Shown here piece by piece: positions 1 to 14,000 of a stretch of DNA of 64,000 bases. The translations under genes and the position numbers were made by a program. The notes beneath the pieces are model-generated. The model was not told the DNA's origin, ran no database searches, and saw only the letters and a program-made list of their open reading frames with translations. The stretch is from Sipunculus nudus (lineage: Eukaryota; Annelida; Sipuncula; Golfingiida; Sipunculidae), in NCBI GenBank assembly GCA_026874595.1, contig CM049309.1, positions 39,387,079-39,451,078 on the forward strand. The letters run 5' to 3'. Positions within the stretch are counted from its first letter, which is position 1, and each line of letters begins with the position of its first letter.

Positions 1-718
1 TAGAGAAATAATAACTGAAGGATACATTTAACAAATAATATTGAATATAATATCGATGTCCGTATCCTTTAATACATTTTCAGATTTTTTTTATACAAGA
101 CAATAGTTTTCCTAACTTAAAAAAAATTGTATTATCATGTAAAAATATTTCTTAAAAGGATTAATAAATATACATGTATAATTATGTCTATAATAGGATT
201 TATTTTATAAATAAGCACAAATTTTCCCATTACGTTGCTGTAGGGCGGATTATAACCTTTCGAATGTTCGGTAAACATGGAAAAGTGGGGAAGTCACTTT
301 AATTTACATAAAGCAACATTGCAACTTTATTACCTCAAATGACATTGAAATGATGAAATAGTATATATCTAAATATGCAATAGACGGTTACTCTATTTTA
401 CATAAGATAACAATATCATGGTTGATGACGCAGCCCTTTTTATATTATGAAAAATCTTGTCATAATGTATCAATTTGCAAAAAAAAATAAATAAATAAAA
501 AGAATAAGAAGAAGTGCTCCAACAGTTTCATTAATTGGCCTAGCTTCTTCAGTTTTTATGTAATAACGCCTCATATCAGCATCTATATGTTTAGAAATGA
601 AACTCAATAAAGTAAAAAAAATAGATGGATAAAGTTTAATTTCAGATGCTGTTGACGTATAAACTACTGTTGTAACAATAAGAACGATAGCTTTCTTATT
701 TTCACAATATTTTTACAG
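1..718. other. AT-rich sequence upstream of the first DTHD1-like exon
   Basis: No protein-coding exon was recognised here. The sequence is strongly AT-rich. It ends in a polypyrimidine-like tract and an AG at 717-718 that acts as the acceptor for the exon starting at 719. It is therefore either an intron of a gene whose 5' untranslated exon lies further left, or it contains an unrecognised 5' UTR exon. Confidence 0.5.
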
Positions 719-1100
719 CGCACGAACGGATGTCCTTTGAAGAACGGGAACTTCAGGCCAAGATGGCTCAGCTGAACAAAGATATGGCCAAGGCTGCGGA
801 GGAACTGGCGAGGGCTGCCCAGGTCACAGGTGAAACAGAGTCTGCAGCAGTGGATGCCACCATCGTCGCCGAGCAGGCAGCCGAGACAGCCAGGAAGATC
901 CAAGAGGAATACGAGAGCCGGAGGAAGGAAGAGGAAGAGGGGAGACGACTCGAACAAGAGAGGAGGCTGGCCGAGGAAAGACGGCGCCAGGAGGAGGCTC
1001 AGCGGGCGGAGGAGGCGAGGAAAGCCGAGGAGGAGAGGAGAGCCAGACTACGACGGGAGGATACCAAAACCCCGGCCTGGGAAACCTGGCCGGCTCGAAC
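719..1100 (+). CDS. DTHD1-like exon 1: start codon and coiled coil
   Basis: The acceptor AG is at 717-718 and the donor GTAAGT at 1101. ATG 730 is taken as the start because it opens a strongly helical, charged stretch beginning MSFEERELQ. The exon is GC-rich compared with its flanks, with long runs of Glu, Arg and Lys codons. It ends in phase 2 (AC), which the next exon completes as a Thr codon. In-frame codons upstream of the ATG (His-Glu-Arg) mean an earlier start in an unseen exon cannot be excluded. Confidence 0.8.
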
Positions 1101-2553
1101 GTAAGTCAATATGGACAGGCACCCTGCTCTATTATAGTCTCGAACAATTAACTGAAAAGGCCAATCATTAAATTTTAAAGCCAGCTATTCGATTACCTTC
1201 CTCTATAGAAGTTATGTGATTTCCGGCTTAATGTGCGTACATTTGGATGAATTCTGGGTAATTTCTGTATAAAAGTCCGTTTAACGTCCCTGACGGAGAT
1301 ATGAGCTACAAACTGTTAGTAAACACAGCAAATGTTGAAAACGGAAAAAACTGTGTATAAGCTAAGGTGGTTGGTTGCATATGTCGGAAAGCCCTTTGCA
1401 AAACTCATGTTCGTCTTACTTGCCGCCAGATGTCGCTGTTGTATGTGTTTGGATTATTTTTGCGGACCCCCCACATGTTATAAACACGTGGCTATAAATA
1501 AAACGAACAGTCTGTGCGCAGTGGGAACGGTATTTTCCGGTCTGTTTTTATATAAGGTTCAAGGCATTATCTGTAGTTAACAGACGCCGGCTATTGGAAC
1601 ATCCGAACAGGTCCCTTAAACAGTATTTGTTTTTACGCCAAACCGGCTGCCCTTCCGTTCAAGCTTGCTTGAAATAAGTTTTGATAGGTCTTCCTCCCAA
1701 GTCACATACAAACTGATTCATACAGCAAAGCTTGTATAAGGGGCTGAAAATTGTGACTTTGAGTACACAGTGCTAGTTAAGAGTGAATAGAGGGCTTTGC
1801 ACGCACATTGGCAAAAGAATGCCACTGATAGGGCAAGAATTATATTTTGTGACAATTAAGCTAACATTTTACAATATACGTACAGGATAACGACGTACGA
1901 CGGTCTCGAGCCAAATTTTCATTAAATAACTCACTAGAATGTGTGTGCATGTCTGTTAAATTCTTATCATTGTCAAACTAATTAAAAAAAACTATTCAAT
2001 ATGAAACTACTTAAACATTATTATAGTGTAAAAGTACCTACTCTCTTTGACATGAACAGGTTTAAAGTTGACAGCGGTGAGTTTGAACACGGGATCGGAT
2101 GCATCGTGCGTGGGGATCCTCGATCCTTCCAGGAGGATATCCTTGAGGTTCAGAGTGTGGATCCTCTAGAGATAAACTTCACCTGCGCAGACAACGAGGA
2201 AATGGTGGGGAACATCATCCGTCTGGCGCCGAAAGAAGAGGCCGAGCTGAAGGCACGTGTATCTGGATCATTTACGGGTTAATTATAACGTGCTGGTGTT
2301 GTATTTGAAAGGAGATTGCTTACACAGCACAACGGGAACCAATAGCGTCAATTAATATTCAAGGGCGGGGGATGACCTGCAGGCGTAGGAGGGTAATCAA
2401 AATTAAACTTTTTTCATATAAACACACACACACATAAGGTTTTAGAAAATAATGTATAAGGTTAATTCTAAATCAGGTTTAGATATATAATATTTCTTGG
2501 TAAACTCATAAATATAACCAAAGTCTAAAATTCTAATTATTAATATATTTATT

Positions 2554-2618
<65 letters not shown>

Positions 2619-3133
2619 GTCTGAATAGCAGACGGGGTTATAACATTGGCCATCTTGCTTAAATGAAGAGGGGGGTATATATACCCCACTCCCCTCTGCA
2701 CTGACGCCCCTAACGGGTACGTAAGACGGATTTACATATGAAATTTCCATGAATCATATTTTTAAAGGGAATGTTCTTTTAAATAAAATCTCGAACCCTT
2801 TTGAAAGCACACTTGCACACATGTCCTCATTCAGTTTATTCCTTTTTTGACAACCAGCAATTCCTTAGATGAAGTACTTATTGATCCATCGTCTTTCAAT
2901 TAGACCAGTGGATGTAAAGTGACTGTTGTGTGAATTGTAACACATACTATTGGTTATTTATTTCTATGTATCGTCATGTGGCAAACCTTCAGGTACGCCA
3001 TATCTGCGAAAACAAACGCGCAAAATGTTAAGGCCTTTTCCATCTTAGTACGTCTTTTCAGGGTGCATTATACAATCAGTAGTCGATACGACCAGTGGCG
3101 TCAATTTTTCTTCCAGGGTGAGGGGGATGACTT

Positions 3134-3179
<46 letters not shown>

Positions 3180-3225
3180 CACACACATATATACCTTTTT
3201 CAGCATCTGTGAGTGGCATATACAA

Positions 3226-3264
<39 letters not shown>

Positions 3265-6200
3265 ATCATATATAAATAATTATAATGTTTTAGAAAATAA
3301 GTTATTTTGTGAATTCTAAGAAAGGTTTAGATATTAGAATTCTTAGTAAATAGATCCAAAGTCTTTAATTCTATTTATTAATATATTTCATTTGCAATAT
3401 AATAATATTATTCTCTGAAAAGTGGGGGGGGGGATGATTACATTGATCATCCCCCCTTGCCAAAAAGTGGGGGGTATATATACCCCCCATCCCCCCCTTT
3501 ATTGACGCCCCTGGATACGACTCTCTGTTATTTTAAGATTTACCTCATAAACTTGAAGATGGTTTTCGATAGACACTTATGTGTCAATATATGAGGAAGG
3601 CCATCTAAAATCATAGAATTTATCCCGACGCAGAGTAGGATCGTGTCCTGACACCCTCTTTTTTCCAGCCATCTCAACCTTTTTAAAGGGTCTCAGATAA
3701 TTTTTTTTTCAGCCTGGACCCCGTTTCCGGACCTTGGAGCTTTTTTAGGGGTTGCCGTTAGTGTTTCTGGGTTGGACCCCTTCTGTTACTAAATTCTGGA
3801 TCCGCCCCGGTATTTACCTGTGGTGATGGAGAAACGCTTTTTAAGTGCATACCTTTATATTTTCAAGCACCTTCATACGCTTGTGTTCGTGATAGGGCTC
3901 AGCGCACAGCAGTAGGAATTGTATGATCATCAGTACACGTAATGAATAACAGTGGAGAGAAAATGGTTTTATTCAGTAATTTGTTTTCCCTTTAATTCAA
4001 ACATGTTCGGTATTATTGAATCAGCTGTCCTAATTCTACATATACAACCTAACTTTGTTGAACAGATTGCCATGCCATGTTCTTGTTAATGATATGACCA
4101 GCTATCAAGCCTCTGTTTGACATGTATATTAGTAACACTCATTAAACAATCACAATATCCCCCAGGAGTTGCCCGCCTACTTCAAACACTATCACTTGAG
4201 AGACCATTTAGCTTAGCAAAGAACAAACTAAAATTAGTACTGTGTTCGATCTCTATGGTAAGGGATTTCCCTTACTCAATTATTTATTATATTCCATATT
4301 TTATTCATGAGAACTCCCGCAAATGGATAAAAAATAAACAGTTTTAATACTGCAGTAGTTTGGACGACATTGCATTATCGCGTGACCTGTGACTTATATA
4401 GGTTACCAGCCATACCGGGTGACATGTGGAGTAGATTTTATTTAATACCTAGCAAAGTCAGACATGTCGTCAGATAATAAAACATCCTGTATAGAAGGGG
4501 ATTTTAAAAACATTTTCAATATCGATTGTTACCCTGTGCTCGAGTTCAACAAGCTAAACACGGTCATATTGTTACAATGCTCTCTCATACCTACTAAAGT
4601 TGCAGCTTTCCTTCATATGTATTCTGTAAATATAAAAGCGGATGTACATTATTAATGGACATGGTCATCATTGCGGAGTGGTCGTGTTAACGTAATGGTC
4701 ACCATTACGGAGTGGTTGTGTTAACGTAATGGTCATCATGGCTGGGTGGTCGTGTAAACTTAATGGTCATCATGACGGGGTGGTCGTGTTAACGGAGTGG
4801 ACATCATTGCGGAGTGGTTGTGGTACCGGAATGGTCATCATTGTGGAGTGGTCGCGTTAACGTGATTGTCATCATTGCGGGGTGGTCGTGTTAACGGAAT
4901 AGTCATCATTGCGGAGGTGTCGTGTTAACGGTATGGCCAAAATTGGGGGTGGGGGGGGGGGGGGGGGGCTTGTTAATGTAATGGTCATCATTGCGGGGTG
5001 GTCGTGTTTACGGAATGGTCATCATTGCGGAGTGGTCTTGTTAACGTAATGGCCACCATAGTGTGGAATGGTCGTGCTAACGGAACAGTCGTCATAGCGG
5101 GGTGGTCGGGTTAAAAATATGGTCACCACTGAGGAGTGGTCGTTGTAAAGTAATGGTGGTGATGGCAGGGGGTAGCTCCACCACTACGGTCATTAGACAG
5201 TAGATTACTATGTATAAGTAAAAGGGCATACTATAGACTGTTTTCATCATCAACTGAATACACTGGTCCAACCGGTCGTGTTTACGTTATGGTCATCAAA
5301 CGGGGTGGTTGTGCTAAGTAGGCCAAATGCTGGTGATGGCAGGGCACAGCTTCACCACTATAGAAGGTAATCAGAGAGGAAATTATGCATTAAATAGATT
5401 GTTTTCATCGTCAAGTACACTGTTCTGATATAAATATTTACATTGGGAAACAAGGCATGAGTGCGACATCCAAGTCAAATCCAAGTCACTATTTTTCTTG
5501 TGAGACAAACTTTCGAATGTGTGTGTGTGTGTGTGAAGGTTTCATCGGTTATATAAAAATATGTTAAGTAAAAGATAACAGAATTGTCGGTTATGCTGTT
5601 CAAGTATGAAACAGGTGAGAGATAATTCAGAAAAGAGATCAAATTTCAATTAAATTTATGTCAGATTCGTCCCTGAGTTAGTCCCTGCATGTTACCATTG
5701 GCACACATTGAACACAAACAATGCACGTTTGTACTTGAGTCACTGGACCCATTGAATAAAAAATGAGTCACGTTTTAGATACTCCGCGTGACACAATGCG
5801 CCTGGTCGTATTTCCGTATCCGGTTGCTTGTTGTTCCACGACAGTACAGCCCTGTGTTCCCCCAGGATTTACGCATAAACTCCCAACAGCTTTTCAGTTG
5901 AACATGGTTTACTTTTTATTCTTGTTATAAATGAAGCTTTTACAGTCGATAAAGGGTTCTATATGAGCTTTTGTTCACGCTGATAATAACACACCTCATC
6001 AAGTCTTTAATATCTGAATGAATAATAGAGTTCTTGGCCTCTCCAAGGAAACGCACGCCATGGTGTATGCGCATGACTTGGCTTGAGTGACATGGCGGCA
6101 ACTGGGGGACTCTTGATACGTTTACTCTGTGTTAATGAATGTTTCATACAAAAGTGCGTGCAGTGCAGATTGCACTTCCCTTCCTTTATCTCTCTATTTT

Positions 6201-7964
6201 TCAATGTCTCTGTCTCTCTCTCTCTCAAATGAAAAGAGCACTTGGTAATATATGACAGATGCTTGTACAAATGTCAAGCTGCAGGTAAAGTAGGCCTACA
6301 TATGTATACAATTAATTATGTATATCTCTTTCTGTTTTTTACTAAACGTCTCCACAATCTGTCACTGAAGTCTTTATTGCAGCATCGGAGACAGATGTGT
6401 TATTGCAAAATCATTTCCAGTTGTATAACAATGTGGTTTGTTAATTTTTACGTTCAAAAAGAGAATAATCCGGTTTGGGAAACTCCTTGTGTGGTGAAAT
6501 ACGTGCGGGAGTCCAAGAGATAATACCCGAGTTTTACAATTGCCTAAGGTGCTAATACCAGAAAGGCCATCCATAGATATTAATACACGTATATTAATAC
6601 TGGACCAATGTAAAATAACAATTAGCGATCTAAGGGTAGCGTACACGATAACAAAAGAGGCTGTGAATGAGTACAAGATTTATTTCTGGCTGTTAACTAC
6701 TAATAGTGCATGGGTAATACCTGATAATTAACAGCCATTGACCTACGCTGTGTATGTGGGGCGCATGGCCGGACCGGTTACTTGTTTGTGTTAGGCATTG
6801 TCATATAGATTGCGCGGCTGTCTAATTTAATATCCGGGATACGCCCCCACACTAGTACCAGGAGCTACAATTTTTCTCTGTCGTATTTATTCAACAGTTG
6901 TTTTTGTTTTTTTAAGTCAAAATTTAAGAGCTGTCCAAGACATGCCTCCCCTGTTCCCGCCAACCAGTAAGGGCAGGATACTGATACAGGACCAAACTGT
7001 ACGACAAAGCTGGAATACCTGTACATGTTGCCAGGTTGACTTAGCATAAGAATGTTATTTTGGACTATCTGGTTGAGCGATATACCGGTATAATTCCAAA
7101 TACCGAATTTGTTTTGTTTTTTACTGAACGGTATTAGTCGTGAGAGATATAGAATTAACAGGATTTGAATGATTTTGTTTTTGCAGTTTCACTTTAGTTC
7201 AACTGATGTTGTGTTAGTATTTTTTCTGTAATACATGAACGGCTCAGTGGCGTCGGTTTATCTTTAAGGGCGGGTGGGGGGGGGGGGGGGGCTACCAAGA
7301 CAAACGTGAAATGCTATACAATTACAAAAGAGGGCAAGTCTTCCTTTATTAGACCGAATTGGCTTTATTTTTAGAAAAGTTTGAGTTGCAAACTTAACCA
7401 TAAATAGTTGCCATTAATGGATGTATGCGAAATGAAATTTCTTTGATGAAAGTCTATGCTCTTTGAGTGAAAACATATAAAATTAATATCATTAGAATCT
7501 GGCAGAAATATCTTGAGAATGTTGTATAATCTTCTGAAGCATGTTTGTGCCTATTACATGGTTCCCTTAAAATTAATCTTTGTTAAGGCGGCCGACCTGA
7601 ATTAAGCACAGTTGTGTCCTTCGCTAATTGGTCATAGACAGGAAGCCTGGAGGTGAAAATTATTTCATTGTGATGCTGGCTCATCCACGAGTCCCCTTGT
7701 ACGTCAAACATACATTCCATATTGTTATAGAATTAGACAGGCCCCAATGAGTATTCCGAGTCCAATGGACTATAAATGAGCTTGTAGTACGTATTCAGTA
7801 CAGTTCTTATATGAAATTATCCATTACCATATACATTCCTACAATAATGCAGCATAAACTCTTCTTTGTTATTTGATTGCAAGATTTATTAAACAAAATA
7901 ATAAAGTCCCATCCATATTTCAATCGAAGCATCTTGGCCTATTGCATTTCAGTGGGAGAATAAT

Positions 7965-8042
<78 letters not shown>

Positions 8043-11000
8043 CGCAGGTTGGATTAAATAGAACTGGCCTAATTGGACTGGGGATAGAATCTGTGTATTT
8101 TGTGCGAATTTCCCCTGGTCAACTTTTATAAAAATTTATCAATATTATGTGGTGGCTGTATTGGTTTTTGCAGGGACCATTATTTGTGGCTATGCCCCAC
8201 TGTACAACAAGGGCCAGCGCCATCACAAGGGAACCAGTGATTAAGGCGGAAAAAGGGGACAGCTGGGTGGAACTCAAGTCCATGGAGGTCACATTCGAGG
8301 ATCACAAGGTAACTTTTCTAAGCTCAATTCATCAGGACACTCGTCACTTTGATTTGACTGTCTGATGCTACAATACTTTGATGTAATTAACATTCACTGC
8401 AGATTAACTTTATCCTTGGATAAATATCTTTTAAAGGGTGAAAATTGGAACTGCACATTATTATATTTTAGCTTGTGTTAAGTATTCAAGGCTGTAATTG
8501 CCTTATGTTGTATTTGATATAAAATATTATAAGACAGGTCCAATAGATGCATCTTATCATGCAAAATATGAAGAAATTGATCGGACAAGTTGCACCTTCT
8601 CATCCCTAGCAGCACGGTATCCAGAAAACTGGAGAAGCCGCGTGTCCACTTGAACAGATGCGGTGCTCGTGCGATTTACGTATGCGGATATTTTGCGTGT
8701 GTGTGTACATTTGATTCATTTGTTAGTGCGTTTTTAGGTCTTTAGCTGCGGTACGGATGCGGATACAGATGCGGATGCGTCTAAAATCGCGCATATGGAA
8801 AAAAGAAGGACTGTGTCCATTTATGCGTTTCCATACCCGCGGCTACATGGTCCGGTTGGCAAAAAAAAAACGTATCCATATCAGCACCGCTCTCCGCACC
8901 GCACTGATGGACACAGTCCTTCTTTATTCTATATACATGGTTTTATACGCGTCCGCATCCGCATCCGTATCCGCACCCGTACCGCATAAGTGGACACGCA
9001 GTATCGTTCTGAGATTCCGTATGGGCCAGACGTGTTCTATAACATATATTATCTTCATGTGTGCTAGCCAACTGAAAGCAAGGCATTACAAAAGAAAACC
9101 ATTCAAACTAATTTTATTTTTAGGACGTATTCTTAGGTAAGCCTGAACACAATTATTAATTATTATTTCAGGATCTAAAATTTGTCCAGGCTGAGGTACC
9201 TGCTTTTACTAATCTCGCTGTGGTCACAAGATTTAAACGAGACTTCCTGCTGATGGGTAAACGAGGCGGGAAAGTGGCGTCTAACGTGGATCAGAGGGTG
9301 ACGTTCACGGCAGAGAGAGGTACCTTCAAGAAACAGGAGAACTTCGTTCTTCAGGTAAGCTTCTGAAAAAAATCACCTTTGTACGCCATATGGAAATATT
9401 ACATTTTTGAGAAAATGAAAAACAAAAACATGTTTTCGCTTCATGAATATTAAAAAAAAGATGACTGTCTTTGCAAAAGAAGTTGGCAAAGAGTTGTGTT
9501 CACTCCTGTTTGTTCGTCAACGAAAATACCTTAAAAAGTTCTGACCGAATTTTAGTGTTTTATTAGTGAGTCATAGGATCAGGACGAAATGATTATCCGG
9601 CGTATCGTTAAAATGTTAAATATATATATAGAGAGAGCATGCAGTCAAGGAGATTTGACAACTATAACCCTAATTGAGCCTTTGACACGCCGTTGGCCTG
9701 TCATAATTTGGATATTTGACAACTATGATTTCAGTGTATATATGTGTGTGTGTGTGTGTGTGTGTCTCATACAAATCAAATCACATATTAAGGATTATTA
9801 ATCCATGGCGTGTTATCCCAGGACGATAGAGAGTACTGGATGAACCAAGAACCGGAGGACTTCTGCTGTTAAAATATCCACGTTTGGTAAACATTGTTTG
9901 AAACAACGTGTGGTCGCCAATCGTATAATCTCATGGCAATGTACTTCTGGAAATAGTTGAGGACCTATCGAAGGTTAAGTGTAGGTAAATGAACCCTATT
10001 TGTAAGATCCATTAAATGAAATATACACTTCGGGTCACGCTGATGTAATAGAAGTGATATTTGGTGATATATGGAGTGTAGACACGCACATTCAGGTTTG
10101 AAGAGTCTGATATAAGCACTTAAATGAGCGCATTAACCTCTTTTGTTGTCACACACTTTGCGCTCTTAAACGTTAATTCTTCATGTAAAAATCATGTTTC
10201 ATATGTACTCACCAGTAAACAAGTGGCTGATACATGTTTACATCAGGGTTGTAGTAGCATGTGAAGCATGTGCAGGAGGAGGGCTTTCTAATCAGGACAC
10301 AAGTTCATTATATTGGTCCATGTCATTAAGTTCGACTTTGCTTGAATGAATAATATACATATAAATGTAATATACTCAGGGTTGTGTTGTATGCCTAATG
10401 CATGTGTTAGTTTATAATAAACACACGGTAAATTTGAATTATGTAGATTGATCAATCCTTGTCTGCGATCATTAATGTTTCAAAATAAACAGTACGTCTG
10501 TCTCAGTAGCAACATAGCTAAGTTATCCTTTAAGATAGCAGAGCTGGCAAAACCCCTTGTATCTATAACCAATTAGTTTTAAATTCATATTAGAACCATA
10601 ATGTTTTCATTATTATTGGTATATATATTTCTGATATTTTCATTCATTGTTCGCTGTTTTAAGCAACCAGTAACAGCAAGCCACTTTTAGCAGGCTTATA
10701 TTAAACTATATATGATAGAAAAAAAAAACTTTTGAAATATTGACATATAGTTTAATACTAGTACACAAAAAAGTGGATTACTGTTACTGGGTGCTTAAAA
10801 TAGTGCATCATTTTAGATTTAAATTATTTCAAATGTTAAAATCATGTTAAAATTAGTTAAAAATAACAAATATGTATACCGGTAGAGAGAACACTGTACC
10901 AGGTTTAAAATGACGTGTAAAATATGGAGTCTTTAATGAATTTAAAACATTTTCAACCTAAGTGTCACTAGGACATAAACGCCCCAAAGACCATGGAATG

Positions 11001-14000
11001 CATGGTATCAAAATGAACTATACACTGGCAAAGGGTGAATTACACACAGTCTTAATTGTTACAATGTGCTCGAAACTTGGAATTTCTTGTGTCCAACAAT
11101 TTTTTTTTGCGGCTGCAGAAATGCACACTTAATTTTACACAATAATCAAACAAGGAAATAAACTAAACATTTATGTTTAAGTTTATGTGTTTAATTTATT
11201 TGGAAATATTTGTAAAATATAAAATGATATTCATAAAATTAAGGAATGAATAAAAAATCAACAGGTAGAGGGAAATTGAACTTTGAAGTTTTGATTATGT
11301 AAACAAGGATGAAAAAGAATGAAAAGAATAACTTGTTTAACAAGCTTGGCAGCTCACCGAAGCATCTGGCGGCGAAAACTCATATTGAAATTTACAATTA
11401 TCTTGAAACTTTTGAAATCACTTTTTCCCTTTACATATCAAGTCAAGAAGTCAGAGAATCATACGGCATTTTTACATGGTGTGGTTTACCCCCGATAAAA
11501 CCTTTTTCATTTGTATAATCATACCAAGATATATATTAAACCCTCCGTTTCACCATTGCCCTCAGCTTTGAAATCGTTTTCAGTGCATGAGAAGAGTCTG
11601 AAGAGCAATACCCTGGTCCGCCACCTAAGAAAGCATAAGGGCCATCTAAACTACTGAAGTAGAAAGGACAGGTGCACTTTGGTTAGGACATGAAACAAGG
11701 TCGGGTTAAGTGTCTATAGAGATGCATTCCTCACGTAACCCCGAGCAAAGCTTCAAAAGATCCAACAGATATGGTCGTACCTGGCAGACATTACAGGTGT
11801 TAGTTGGTAGCTGTGTAAATATTGACAAGGTGGAATGTGATTACATACAGCCTGGCTATTGAGCTCTTGATTCTCTAATGTAAGAATGCAACACGGCTCA
11901 GCTTTAATGCTAATAAAAGCGTGTTAATGGAATGGCTCGTACATATAGACGTTCCGCTATAGTGTTTGTTGATTGACGTCTGTCCTTCTCAATGATGACA
12001 AGCTCTTCATCAAACTTATTCTGTAATTCTTTTCCATTCAAAGAACTCCTTTTATATACTTGAAAAAAAAATGGAAAATACATATAAATTATTCGATAGC
12101 CCTTTCCTCTTAAAAAAACTCCTTTCAAAGTAGTCCATATTATATAAATGAAAAATACATAAGAATATTCTATAGCCCTGTTAACTTCAAAGACCTCCCA
12201 TTCCAGGTTTTAGATATAAAATATAATAAAAAATGCATAATGATATAAATTTGTTATGGACGTAAAAAGCTCAAGTTTATTGACGATAGACTAGGCCAAT
12301 GTAAAACAAGTAGTTCCAAATCGGAGAACAGAAAACGATTAATTTTAATGGTGTATTTTAGGTTATATATTAATCACATGACGTTTCTAATTATGTTTGG
12401 CTCATTGATCCGTTTATATAATGCAGAAGCATAATTTTCCTTCCTAAACACCTGCGTCCTTCAAATGGTCATATTACAAAATTCAAATTACAAATGTACA
12501 CGTACAGAAAATCATCTTAAATACACAATTGACCCTTTTTTTCACAAAACAGTAGAGGCTTCCCTCGCTTTCTAGTCCCTTTAGCAAATTTCCTCTTCCA
12601 TTTTAGCTACAACCTGTGGACTCGGTCTCCCTGGCTGAACTCAAGAAGAAACCAGAATGCAAGGCTCTCCTGAACTGTAGCGCCATCGTCACTATGGAGT
12701 GGACCAGCAAACGATTTGAAAACCCCATACAGGTTAGCAAGGACTCATATATCACAATATGGTATACAAATTAACCCTTCATCCTATGGATCATACGAGT
12801 GTGTGTGAACTTCTATATCAGTTCCTCTTATACCCTTTTAAGTTGATAATAAACTTTTTTATCAGCGTTTATGTTTCTGACCAGTTGTCTTTTTGTTTTA
12901 TTTGTATATGTGTAAAGCTGATAAGGAATTTTATGCAAAGGTTACGGATCCTATTTTCATCTAACATGAGTCTTTTATTGTTTACCAAATTGGTTAGATA
13001 ACTGAAAGCATTTATGATATTATGTCATTATAAACCACAACGTCTATCAGACAAACAAAACATAATCTTAACATGATTTAAATAAACCGTGGTTACAGAT
13101 GACTCTGCCAGTTCCGCCAAATCCAGTGAAAGCCAAGAAAGCAGCAGCTGCGCGCGCAGCCAAAGAGGAGAAAAGAAAGAATCCGCAGCGGATAGTGGAA
13201 CCGCCACCGGAACCGGAACCCAAACAGAAGAAGAAGGAAAAGAAACAGCAGCAGCAGCAGCCTGAAGGAGATCCTGAATCCGAGGAACCCAAACCACGAG
13301 AGTTCACAAAGTGGTACATGGGTCAGTATGGAAACAATGACGGTAGGTATTAAATCGTCGTGAACTTTGACTTATTAGGCATATAGACCTGAATGATTGG
13401 ACATACACTAAGTCGTGACAGCAGGGATAATCCGGAGTGGTTGTCTGTACAGTCTCTACGTTATCCCTATACGCTCCCTTTTTATCTTAAAAGATAAGAG
13501 TTAGCAACACATATGTGGAAACATTACATTTCGAAGGTGTCCACCATTATTTCAGGAGACTAACACGACTTAACTGCCAGTCACATTACTCATGAGTCAT
13601 GCTTGTATGCGGTAAGATATTCAACAATCATGGAGGACGATATACCAATATGCCGTGCTACAATATATTTTGCACATCCTGGATGTTGTTTGAAAGTAAA
13701 CAATCATACGGCTGTCTGGCTTATTCTAAGTAATACAATAGAGTAATCTCACTGAGATTTTCAGCACAGTTTTCGATAAGGCTTATGCGGCCACTCTAAC
13801 GTATAGACAGACTCTCTAGAGTGGCAGTGGTTAAAGATATAAAAAGGTGCATGTGCAGAGGTTAATAATATGATAGAAAGACGTATTTGATAATAAATTG
13901 ACCGTAGGAGGGGAGACGGGGCCATTACCACTGCAGGGTTAACAGGTTATGGCTCTAGGGTGTCCCTCTGGGTAACCTCTCTCTTTTGGTAGCCCAAGTC

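Noticed and set aside
2442-3269. Tyr-Ile-rich open frames on both strands (also near 7.9, 19.0, 21.6-22.8, 26.4, 27.2, 40.4 and 62.9 kb)
   Set aside because: They are translations of (TA)n arrays, not genes.
13028-13319. Minus-strand Ser/Cys-rich frames opposite exon 6
   Set aside because: They are antisense shadows of the Lys/Gln/Pro-rich exon on the plus strand.
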